Part shown: piece after piece, positions 1-6,720 of the stretch
Numbering within the stretch: the stretch's first letter is position 1
How the letters are laid out: each line of letters starts with the position of its first letter
Assembly (NCBI GenBank): GCA_011391855.1
Contig: JAABPT010000470.1
Span: 1-11,158, forward strand
Direction of reading: 5' to 3'
DNA length: 11,158 bases
Source: Burkholderiales bacterium
GTDB lineage: Bacteria > Pseudomonadota > Gammaproteobacteria > Burkholderiales > Burkholderiaceae_C
Made by a program: the position numbers and the translations under genes
Notes under the pieces: generated by a model
Databases searched by the model: none
What the model was told of the DNA's origin: nothing
The model's input: the letters and a program-made list of their open reading frames with translations, nothing else

Positions 1-348
1 GCGATCTGGAAGGACGTGGAAGGCACGCCCCTGCAGCACTATTTCGCCCACCCCGGGCGCGGTTCGATCCACAGCTTCGGCATGGCGGTGGACGTGACAC
101 TGCTCGGCCCCGACGGCCAGGAGGCCGACATGGGCAGTGGTTTCGACGAGATGACGCCGCGCTCACACCCGGCTCTGCACCAGGAACACCTGGCGAGCGG
201 CGTGCTCACCCAGGCCCAGGTGCAGGCGCGCCAGTGGCTGGCCCAGGCCATGGTGCACGGCGGCTTCCATGGCATCCCCAACGAGTGGTGGCACTTTGAC
301 CATGGCGACCGCGAGCACGTGCGACACAAACTGCCGCGCGTCTATTGA
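1..348 (+). CDS. D-alanyl-D-alanine dipeptidase (VanX/DdpX-type, peptidase M15D), 3' part
   Basis: This is the last 115 codons of a zinc D,D-dipeptidase, open at the left edge and ending in TGA at 346-348. Family members hydrolyse D-Ala-D-Ala, in peptidoglycan turnover or (VanX itself) in vancomycin resistance. The M15D zinc motifs are visible. SIHSFGMAVD carries a His and an Asp seven residues apart (residues 24 and 31 of the visible part). EWWH near the C-terminus supplies the catalytic Glu (95) and the third zinc ligand His (98). In VanX the corresponding pairs have the same spacings (His116/Asp123 and Glu181/His184). About 70-90 N-terminal residues should lie outside the window, so a signal peptide cannot be judged. 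No van-type regulators or ligases are nearby, so a turnover or nutrient role, as for E. coli DdpX, is likelier than resistance. The next gene starts about 46 nt downstream. Confidence 0.88.
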   Translation, partial: AIWKDVEGTPLQHYFAHPGRGSIHSFGMAVDVTLLGPDGQEADMGSGFDEMTPRSHPALHQEHLASGVLTQAQVQARQWLAQAMVHGGFHGIPNEWWHFDHGDREHVRHKLPRVY

Positions 349-394
349 GTCGGCGGCGGAAGATGCCCACAATGTTTGCGTGGTCAGTCGGTCG

Positions 395-1717
395 ATGCGC
401 TTGCAGTCGGGTGTGCCGCGGCGGGGTTTAGTCGCTGCCGGACTGCCGTTTCATGATGAGCCTACCTTTGCGGACCCCCTTGTGGCATTAACTCTGGACC
501 AGATTGGTTCGTTGCTCAGAAGCAGCGATTTCTTCTCTGCTGTTTCTGAAGAGACGATCATCGACTTCGCTCGTCTGGCACAGGAAGTGAGTCTGTCGAC
601 GGATCAGGTCTTGTTCGTCAAGGGTGAGCTCGGCAGCGCCATGTATGTCGTCGTCGAGGGCTGTGTCAGGGTGCACATCGGCGACGTCGTCATTGCACGT
701 CTCGAACGGGGACAGGTCTTCGGCGAAGTCGCCGCTCTATCGGCGGAGTCGCGAACGGCTTCCGTGATTGCCGAGCGCGACAGCGAGTTGCTCAAGCTCG
801 AGCACGAGGCGATCTTTTCGATCGTCGCCTCGAAGGCCGATGTCGCCAAGTCCATCATCGAGGCGTTGTGCCGGCGTGAAACCCAGATCATCGGAGAGAA
901 GTTCGAGCGCATCCTGAAGGCCAGGGTGCTGGAGCGGGAGTTGGACATCGGGCAGCGGATTCAATTGAGCTTCCTGCCGGGCAGGATTCCGGAACTCGAC
1001 GGCTGGCAACTGCAGGGAATGCTCAAACCAGCGCGCAAGGTGGCCGGCGACTTCTTCGACTACTTCTACATTCCCAGGCTGCAGTGCCTGGGCATCGTGA
1101 TCGGAGATGTCTGCGACAAGGGGGTCGGCGCCGCTCTCTTCATGGCACTGTTTCGGAGCCTGATACGGTCTGGGGCGCTGCACGGCCCGCTGCCCGAACC
1201 GGTGGCTGGCAGCGACGTGGCCACCAGCACCGTGCGGCACACCATCCGTTCGACGAACGAGTACATCGCCACCACGCATGCCGACAGCAGCATGTTTGCT
1301 TCGGTGTTCTTCGGTCTGCTGGCCCCCGACACCGGAACCCTGACCTATGTCAACGCCGGGCACGAACCGCTGCTGGTCGCCGACGCCAGCGGCATCCGGC
1401 TGGAGCTGCCGCCCACGGGCCCGGTGATCGGCCTGTTCGAAGGCGCGGAATACGGCGTCGGCCGGATCACTGTCTGGCCCGGAGAATTTCTCTTCGGCTA
1501 CACCGACGGCGCGACGGACGCCCAGAACGGTGCCGGCGAGGCATTCTCGGAGCAACGACTGTTCGCACTGCTGCGCGATGGCGCTGCGGCCGATCCCGGC
1601 AGCCTGCAGAGGTTTTTCCTGACCATTGATGAATTCGTCGGGGGCGTCGACCGCTACGACGACATCACGATGATCGGCGCATTTCGGCAACCCGGGGTAG
1701 TGTCACCCGCGGTCTAG
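395..1717 (+). CDS. Cyclic-nucleotide-binding-domain / PP2C (SpoIIE-type) serine phosphatase
   Basis: This 440-residue cytoplasmic regulator should dephosphorylate the STAS protein encoded next to it. Residues about 46-155 form a cyclic-nucleotide-binding beta-barrel, including the phosphate-cassette-like FGEVAALSAESRTASV (109-124) with an Arg at 120. A helical linker follows at about 160-190, containing ERELDIGQRIQLSFLP, the usual lead-in to SpoIIE/RsbU domains. The PP2C domain spans about 200-432 and keeps its metal-binding acidic motifs: GDFFD (218-222), GDVCDKG (237-243), YTDG (369-372) and YDD (421-423). The start is uncertain. ATG 395 is the first ATG beyond the upstream gene, but has no clear Shine-Dalgarno; GTG 380, 413 and 482 are alternatives. 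A longer frame from 269 would overlap the dipeptidase by 80 nt and is rejected. The first part is notably AT-richer than the surroundings (29 of 60 bases G+C at 481-540) and uses TTA codons. Whether the domain binds cAMP, cGMP or nothing cannot be told. Architecture is secure; ligand is not. Confidence 0.9.
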   Translation: MRLQSGVPRRGLVAAGLPFHDEPTFADPLVALTLDQIGSLLRSSDFFSAVSEETIIDFARLAQEVSLSTDQVLFVKGELGSAMYVVVEGCVRVHIGDVVIARLERGQVFGEVAALSAESRTASVIAERDSELLKLEHEAIFSIVASKADVAKSIIEALCRRETQIIGEKFERILKARVLERELDIGQRIQLSFLPGRIPELDGWQLQGMLKPARKVAGDFFDYFYIPRLQCLGIVIGDVCDKGVGAALFMALFRSLIRSGALHGPLPEPVAGSDVATSTVRHTIRSTNEYIATTHADSSMFASVFFGLLAPDTGTLTYVNAGHEPLLVADASGIRLELPPTGPVIGLFEGAEYGVGRITVWPGEFLFGYTDGATDAQNGAGEAFSEQRLFALLRDGAAADPGSLQRFFLTIDEFVGGVDRYDDITMIGAFRQPGVVSPAV

Positions 1718-1775
1718 CGGCCAGGCCGTTGCCGCGTTCAATCGTTCTTTCACAACCACAGAGGAGACTCTTGAC

Positions 1776-2135
1776 ATGAGCAATGCCCTGACCATCACCA
1801 CCGCGGAAGTCCACTCCCGGGTACCTGTAACCGTGCTCCGGCTTTCTGGCGACCTGGACTCCAAGACCTATCCGGATCTCGATACCCAGGCCGGCTCGCT
1901 CATTGCCGCAGGAGCACGGAATATCCTGCTCGACCTCAGCGACATCCACTTCATGGGCAGTGCGGGACTGCGCGCAATGCACGGGATCTCGAACAAGCTG
2001 AAGGCTTCGACGGGCGGTGGGCAAGTAAAGCTGCTGAACCCTTCGGAGGCGGTGGCACGTGTCCTGAAAACCCTGGGCTTCGACCAGTTCTTCGAGATCC
2101 ATTCCTCCTACGACCAGGCCGTGCAGAGTTTCTGA
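1776..2135 (+). CDS. STAS-domain anti-sigma factor antagonist (SpoIIAA/RsbV-like)
   Basis: This 119-residue single-domain cytoplasmic protein is the phospho-switch of the module. In the SpoIIAA/RsbV family the unphosphorylated form binds and occupies the partner kinase, releasing that kinase's other target; phosphorylation on one serine abolishes binding. The STAS fold is seen from LRLSGDLDS (21-29) through NILLDLSDIHFMGSAGLRAM (49-68) to a C-terminal GFDQFFEIHSS. The likely phospho-acceptor is Ser62 in MGSAGL. The residue before it is Gly, where SpoIIAA and RsbV have Asp, although Ser-Ala-Gly-Leu is common in proteobacterial members. The start is well supported: GAGGAG at 1761-1766 lies 9 nt before the ATG. 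The gene is 58 nt after the phosphatase and 14 nt before the kinase, so the three are almost certainly one operon. The target beyond the kinase is unknown; no sigma factor lies in the window. Confidence 0.93.
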   Translation: MSNALTITTAEVHSRVPVTVLRLSGDLDSKTYPDLDTQAGSLIAAGARNILLDLSDIHFMGSAGLRAMHGISNKLKASTGGGQVKLLNPSEAVARVLKTLGFDQFFEIHSSYDQAVQSF

Positions 2136-2149
2136 CCCGGTGGCGGCAC

Positions 2150-2581
2150 ATGGCGGGGGCAGGCAGCAGCCGACACCGCATCGAGATCGAACCCTCGGTG
2201 GACCATCTCGGGCGAGTCAGGGGTTTCGTTGAAACCCAGCTGCAGGCCATCGGCTTTTCTCCCGCAGCGACGGGCGAACTGGTGCTGGCTGTCGACGAGG
2301 CGGTCTCGAATGTCGTGGAGCACGGTTTTCGAGGCCGGCCAGGAAGGATAGCGGTCGAGATCGTCGCCAGCCGTGAAGCCTGCACCGTCAGGATCAACGA
2401 CGACGCGCCCCTCTTCGACCCGACGCGGGGAGACGACTCGCCGCCGCCCATTGCGCCACTGCAACGGGACGAACCGGGCGGCTACGGCCTGTTCCTCGTG
2501 CGCAGGCTGGTCGACCAGCTGAGCTACCGCGTCACCGAGGACGGCCGCAACGAACTGAGCTTGCTCAAGCGCCGGCCTTGA
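2150..2581 (+). CDS. RsbW/SpoIIAB-like anti-sigma factor serine kinase (HATPase_c_2)
   Basis: This 143-residue GHKL-type ATPase fold is predicted to phosphorylate the preceding STAS protein on serine and to sequester a second, unidentified partner. The N box is in ELVLAVDEAVSNVVEHGF (43-60), with catalytic Glu50 and Mg-binding Asn54. The G1 region is INDDAPLFDP (82-91), with Ala where the classic DxG glycine is expected. The G2 loop and following helix are GGYGLFLVRRLVD (110-122), and a final strand GRNELSLLK closes the domain. There is no transmembrane segment or fused output domain. ATG 2150 is 14 nt after the STAS stop and has only a weak GGTGG upstream, so it may depend on translation of the upstream gene. 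Classical RsbW proteins hold a sigma factor, but proteobacterial relatives also control type III secretion (Bordetella BtrW) or non-sigma targets, so the output should not be assumed. Confidence 0.9.
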   Translation: MAGAGSSRHRIEIEPSVDHLGRVRGFVETQLQAIGFSPAATGELVLAVDEAVSNVVEHGFRGRPGRIAVEIVASREACTVRINDDAPLFDPTRGDDSPPPIAPLQRDEPGGYGLFLVRRLVDQLSYRVTEDGRNELSLLKRRP

Positions 2582-2583
2582 AG

Positions 2584-2602
2584 ACGCCGGTGCGCGCGGC
2601 GT
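2584..2602. terminator. Short GC hairpin between convergent genes
   Basis: ACGCCG (2584-2589) and CGGCGT (2597-2602) form a perfect 6-bp stem with a 7-nt loop in the 30-nt gap between two converging stop codons. This position suits a shared terminator. No T-tract follows on either strand, so intrinsic termination is doubtful. Confidence 0.3.
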
Positions 2603-2611
2603 GCGATGGTT

Positions 2612-5600
2612 TCAGGTCGCCGCTTCGCTGGCATGGTGTCGCCAGCGCACCAGCGTGGCGAGCAGCTTTTCGGCGTCGATGGGCTTGGTCAGGAAGTCGT
2701 TCATGCCGGCGGCCAGCGCCTCGTCGCGTTCGCTCACCAGCGCCGCGGCGGTGAGCGCGATGATCGGCAGCTGGCGCCCGGCCATGCTGGCGCGCAGCAC
2801 GCGCGTGGCCTCGTGGCCGCTCATCACCGGCATTTGCACGTCCATCAGCACGGCGTCGAAGGGGCGGCCGGCGGCGGCCGCCACATGCACCTCGGCCACG
2901 GCCTCGCGGCCGTCGTGGGCCTGCATCACGTCCACGCCCCAGCGTTCCAGCATGGCCACGGCGATCATCATGTTCACCGGGTTGTCTTCGACCATCAGCA
3001 CGCGCGCGCCTTCCAATGCCCGCGCGTTGGCGGGCAGCGCGGGCTGGGGCAGCGCCGCGGCACGCGGCAGTGGCAGCTCGGCCCAGAAGGTGCTGCCGTG
3101 GCCGGGCTGGCTGTCCACGCCCACCTCGCCGCCCATCAGCGTGGCCAGCTCGCGGCAGATCGAAAGCCCCAGGCCCGTGCCGCCGTAGCGTCGCGTCGTC
3201 GACTGGTCGGCCTGGGTGAAGGGAACGAACAGCCGCGCGCGCGTCGCCTCGTCGATGCCCGGGCCGGTGTCGGCGACCTCGAAGCGCACGCGCGCCGCGT
3301 CGGGCCCGCCCAGGCGGCGCGCTGCCAGGTGCACGTGCCCGGCGCCGGTGAACTTGATCGCGTTGCTGAGGAAATTGGTGACGATCTGGCGCACGCGCAT
3401 GGCGTCGCCGCTGACGGCGCCTTCCACACCGTCCGACAGGTCGAACCGCAGTTCCAGCCCGCAGGCCACGGCCAGCGTGGCGTAGCTGCGCTGCAGCGTG
3501 CGCAGCAACTCGCCCAGGTCGAACACCGTGGCCTCGATCTGCAGCTTGCCGGCTTCGATCTTGGACAGGTCCAGGATGTCGGAAATGATGCTGGCCAGCG
3601 ACTGCGCGCTCTCGCCGATCTGGTCCAGGTACTGCAGCCGCTGCGGCTCGGGCGTGTCGGGCGACCGCGCCAGCCGAGCCAGCCCGATCATGCCGTTCAG
3701 CGGCGTGCGCAGTTCGTGGCTGGTATTGGCCAGGAAGGCGCTCTTGGCGCGGCTGGCGGCCTCGGCGTCGTCGCGCGCGCGGGCCAGCGCCAGTTCGAAC
3801 TGGCGCCGTTCGGTCACGTCCTCCACGATCCACACCGTGCCGCCTTCGGCCGGGCGATCGGGGTCGATGGCGCGGCCGCGCACGCGCGCCAGGAAGGTGC
3901 TGCCGTCCTTGCGCCGGCCGCGCCGTTCCAGTTCCACCGCTTCGCCGCGGGCCAGCGCCGGGCCGACGAGTTGGCGCACGTCGGCGTAGTCGTTGTCGCT
4001 GAGCCAAACCGCCTGCCCGGGCTGGCCGATCATGCCGCCGGGTTCCCAGCCGTAGATTTGTTCGAAGTGGCGATTCGCCAGCACGAAGCGGCGCTCGCGG
4101 GTCACGGCGATGCCGATCGAGGCATTGGCCAGGATCGCTGCGCGCTCCAGGCGGTCGCGCTCGCTTTCGCTGACGTCGCGCGCGTTGATCACCATGTAGT
4201 CGCGCCGGTCCATCGCGAAGCGCGCCGCCGAGACCAGCATCGAGATGGTGGCGCCGCCCTTGGTGACGAAGCGCGTGGGCAGGTCGGTGGCTTTGCCCTG
4301 CTCGCGCATGGTGGCGATGAAGCGCTCGCGGTCCTCGCTGCTGGCCCACACGCCCAGCTCGGTGCTGGTGCGGCCCACCGCTTCGGCCGCCGTCCAGCCG
4401 ATGACGCGCTCGAAGGTGTGGTTGACCATGGCGTAGCGGCCGCTGGCCAGGTCGGTGAGCGTGATCAGGTCGGGGCTGGTGGCCACCAGGTGCGACAGCA
4501 GGGCTTCGGAGCGGCGCACGGCCTGCTCGGCGGCCAGGCGATCGGACTCGTCGACGAAGATCGCCAGCAGCGCCGGTCCGCCCTCGGCGTCGACGCGCAC
4601 GCCGGTGGCGCGCACGGCGATGCGGCGCCCGCGCACCTGCAGCCGGTAGTCGGTCACGGGCAGCGCGGTGCCCAGCGGCTGGTCCTGCAGTTGCTCGACG
4701 CGGCGCCGCGCACGCTCGCGCGAGTCGCCGCTTTCGTAGCTGGCAAAGAGGTCGGTGCCCAGCATGGAGGTCAGGTCGGGGTGGCCGAACATGGCCACCG
4801 CCGACGGGTTGGCGTCGATGACGCGGCCGTCCCGGTGCAGCACCAGCGGCGTGGGGATGCGCGTGAACAGTTCCTGGTAGCGTGTCTCGGTGGCGGCCAG
4901 CGCGGCGCGTGCGGCGTCGACCTCGGTGATGTCGCGCGCCACGCCCCAATAGCCCTTGAACACGCCGCGATCGCTGAAACGTGGCTCGCCGCTCACCAGG
5001 TAGCTGCGCGCGCTGCCGTCGTCCTGCACCCAGCGCACCGGCAGGTCGCGGAACGGCACGCGGGAACCCAGGTCGGCCTGCAACTGGTCCAGCGTCTCGC
5101 CCTCGCAGCCGAAATTGGGCAGGTCCCAGGGCACGGCACCCAGCCCGGTGGCCGAGGTGAGCACGTTGGTCTCGCCGTTGTGACCGGTGGCGGCCACCAG
5201 GCGGTGATCGGCGTCGATCTCCCAGTAGGCGTCTGCCGCCAGCGCCAGCAGGCGGCGGAAACGCTGTTCGCGGTCTTGCGCGGCGCGCATGTAGCGCGCC
5301 ACCACCTGCGAGATGAGCACCCCCGCGGCGAGACCGGAACCGATGCCGATGAAGTGCACCACGAGCTGGAACACCGGCGAGGGCAGGACGCCCAGCGCGG
5401 CCTGCGGCGGTGCCGTCCAGGCCACGCCCAGCACCGAAAGCGCTGCCACCGCGGCCAGCCCGGTGCCGGCGCGCCAGCCGGCCGCCGCGCACAGCACGCA
5501 GACCATCAGCCCCAGCACCGCCAGCCCGGGCGCCGCCAGGCCCCAGTCGAGCTTGAAGGTGGTGCCGGCAATGGCCAGCGTGACCGCCCACAGCGAGGCC

Positions 5601-5866
5601 GCCAGTGCACGCGGCAGCCAAACGTCGGGCAGCCGTGCGGCCAGCGCCGAGCCCACAGCGAGCAGCGCATAGAGCGCGCCCAGCATCTGGTTGATGCCGG
5701 CCACCCAGATTCCGCTGAAGAAGAGCCCGGCGGCGGCGGCGCAGGCCACCGAGGTGACGACCAGGATCGACCGCGTCATCTGCCGCAACAACGCCGGGCG
5801 GTGCTGCCCGCCGTGCGGCGCCGGGATCGGGCGGGTGTCCAGCGTGCTCAGCGGAGCGGTTTCCAT
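2612..5866 (-). CDS. Membrane hybrid histidine kinase with four PAS-like domains and a C-terminal receiver
   Basis: This is a 1084-residue hybrid sensor kinase of the inner membrane. The N-terminus has about six hydrophobic segments (roughly 32-54, 60-77, 85-103, 108-130, 134-151, 165-190) with little periplasmic sequence. Four PAS/PAC-like modules follow at about 200-315, 325-445, 450-570 and 575-690. The dimerisation helix carries the H box SHELRTPLNG with phospho-acceptor His717. The ATPase domain (about 820-935) has its N box around NFLSNAIKF, DTGPGID (866-872) and GGTGLGLSI (895-903). A receiver at about 953-1075 has acceptor Asp1009 in LMDVQMP and conserved Lys1061. There is no Hpt domain, so a separate phosphotransfer protein is expected. 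The ATG at 5866 is 7 nt after the pyrF stop, with GAAG as a weak ribosome site. An in-frame ATG at 5977 would overlap pyrF by about 100 nt and is rejected. The signal and the response-regulator partner are unknown. Confidence 0.93.
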   Translation of the reverse strand: METAPLSTLDTRPIPAPHGGQHRPALLRQMTRSILVVTSVACAAAAGLFFSGIWVAGINQMLGALYALLAVGSALAARLPDVWLPRALAASLWAVTLAIAGTTFKLDWGLAAPGLAVLGLMVCVLCAAAGWRAGTGLAAVAALSVLGVAWTAPPQAALGVLPSPVFQLVVHFIGIGSGLAAGVLISQVVARYMRAAQDREQRFRRLLALAADAYWEIDADHRLVAATGHNGETNVLTSATGLGAVPWDLPNFGCEGETLDQLQADLGSRVPFRDLPVRWVQDDGSARSYLVSGEPRFSDRGVFKGYWGVARDITEVDAARAALAATETRYQELFTRIPTPLVLHRDGRVIDANPSAVAMFGHPDLTSMLGTDLFASYESGDSRERARRRVEQLQDQPLGTALPVTDYRLQVRGRRIAVRATGVRVDAEGGPALLAIFVDESDRLAAEQAVRRSEALLSHLVATSPDLITLTDLASGRYAMVNHTFERVIGWTAAEAVGRTSTELGVWASSEDRERFIATMREQGKATDLPTRFVTKGGATISMLVSAARFAMDRRDYMVINARDVSESERDRLERAAILANASIGIAVTRERRFVLANRHFEQIYGWEPGGMIGQPGQAVWLSDNDYADVRQLVGPALARGEAVELERRGRRKDGSTFLARVRGRAIDPDRPAEGGTVWIVEDVTERRQFELALARARDDAEAASRAKSAFLANTSHELRTPLNGMIGLARLARSPDTPEPQRLQYLDQIGESAQSLASIISDILDLSKIEAGKLQIEATVFDLGELLRTLQRSYATLAVACGLELRFDLSDGVEGAVSGDAMRVRQIVTNFLSNAIKFTGAGHVHLAARRLGGPDAARVRFEVADTGPGIDEATRARLFVPFTQADQSTTRRYGGTGLGLSICRELATLMGGEVGVDSQPGHGSTFWAELPLPRAAALPQPALPANARALEGARVLMVEDNPVNMMIAVAMLERWGVDVMQAHDGREAVAEVHVAAAAGRPFDAVLMDVQMPVMSGHEATRVLRASMAGRQLPIIALTAAALVSERDEALAAGMNDFLTKPIDAEKLLATLVRWRHHASEAAT

Positions 5867-5873
5867 CGTGGCT

Positions 5874-6710
5874 TCAGTGTGCGGGACGCGCCCGCTGCAG
5901 TTCGTCGCGCGTGGCCAGCGCCACCCGGCGCGCCGCGGCGGCGAAATCCTCGCCGGCGCTGGCATAGAGCACGGCACGCGACGAGCTCACGATGATGGGC
6001 GCACCCGGCCGCCAGCCGGCGCGCACGGTGGCGGCGGCGTCGCCGCCCTGGGCGCCAATGCCGGGAATCAGCAGCGGCAGCGTGGGTGCAAGTTCGCGCA
6101 CGCGCGCCACCTCGGCGGGGTAGGTAGCGCCGACCACCAGGCCGAGCTGACCGCCGCGGTTCCATTCGCCCGCTGCCAGGCGGGCGATGCGTTCGTAAAG
6201 CAGCTCTTCGCCGCCCCCTTCGCTGGCCGCCAGCCGCTGCGCCTGCAGGTCGCTGCCGCCGGGGTTGGAGGTGCGGCAGAGCAGGATCAGGCCCTTGCCT
6301 CCATGGCGCATGTAGGGCTCGATGGAGTCGAAGCCCATGAACGGCGACAGCGTCACCGCGTCGGCCCGGTAGCGGTCGAAGACTTCGCGCGCGTACTGCT
6401 CGGCGGTGGCGCCGATATCGCCGCGCTTGGCGTCCAGGATCACGGGCACGCCGGGCGCGTGGGTGTGGATGAAGGCGATCAGCCGTTCCAGCTGGTCTTC
6501 CGCGCGCTGGGCGGCGAAGTAGGCGATCTGTGGCTTGAAGGCGCACACCAGGTCGTGCGTAGCGTCGACTATTGCCGAGCAGAAGTCGAAGATGCGCGCC
6601 GGGTCGCCGCGCCAGGGCTGCGGAAATTTCGCTGGCTCCGGGTCCAGGCCCACGCACAGCATCGAGGCGTTGCGCGCCTGCGCCGCCACCAGCTGGTCGC
6701 GGAAGCTCAA
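5874..6710 (-). CDS. pyrF: Orotidine 5'-phosphate decarboxylase (type-2 family)
   Basis: PyrF decarboxylates orotidine 5'-monophosphate to UMP, the last step of de novo pyrimidine synthesis, in the cytoplasm. The protein is about 278 residues, matching the long type-2 PyrF of betaproteobacteria and actinobacteria rather than the shorter E. coli form. The catalytic motif DAKRGD (about residues 93-98) carries the proton-donating Lys and the Asp pair, followed by IGATAEQYA. CVGLDPEP near the N-terminus, FKPQIAYF and a phosphate-binding segment near IIVSSSRAVLY agree. The start is chosen as TTG 6710. It overlaps the purB stop as TTGA, GGAGG lies 5 nt upstream, and it yields an MSFRDQL start. GTG 6716, two codons earlier, is in frame but sits directly against the GGAG with no spacing. 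Downstream, the stop is 7 nt from the histidine kinase start. Confidence 0.95.
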   Translation of the reverse strand: MSFRDQLVAAQARNASMLCVGLDPEPAKFPQPWRGDPARIFDFCSAIVDATHDLVCAFKPQIAYFAAQRAEDQLERLIAFIHTHAPGVPVILDAKRGDIGATAEQYAREVFDRYRADAVTLSPFMGFDSIEPYMRHGGKGLILLCRTSNPGGSDLQAQRLAASEGGGEELLYERIARLAAGEWNRGGQLGLVVGATYPAEVARVRELAPTLPLLIPGIGAQGGDAAATVRAGWRPGAPIIVSSSRAVLYASAGEDFAAAARRVALATRDELQRARPAH

Positions 6711-6720
6711 GACCACCTCC
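6707..6720 (-). promoter_or_regulatory. TTGA stop-start overlap and Shine-Dalgarno coupling purB to pyrF
   Basis: On the minus strand GGAGG (6720-6716) is followed after 5 nt by TTG (6710-6708), which shares two bases with the purB stop TGA (6709-6707). This is the geometry of translational coupling, here with a rare TTG start. It also decides the pyrF start. Confidence 0.6.

Noticed and set aside
737..1690. Minus-strand open frame inside the phosphatase gene
   Set aside because: It has no family motifs or ribosome site and lies opposite a gene whose catalytic residues are all intact.
2606..5995. Very long open frame (about 1129 codons) on the plus strand opposite the hybrid histidine kinase
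   Set aside because: It mirrors a high-GC coding strand, its translation is a low-complexity Ala/Gly/His/Gln/Arg mix with no domain, it has no ribosome site, and the minus-strand frame carries full kinase motifs.
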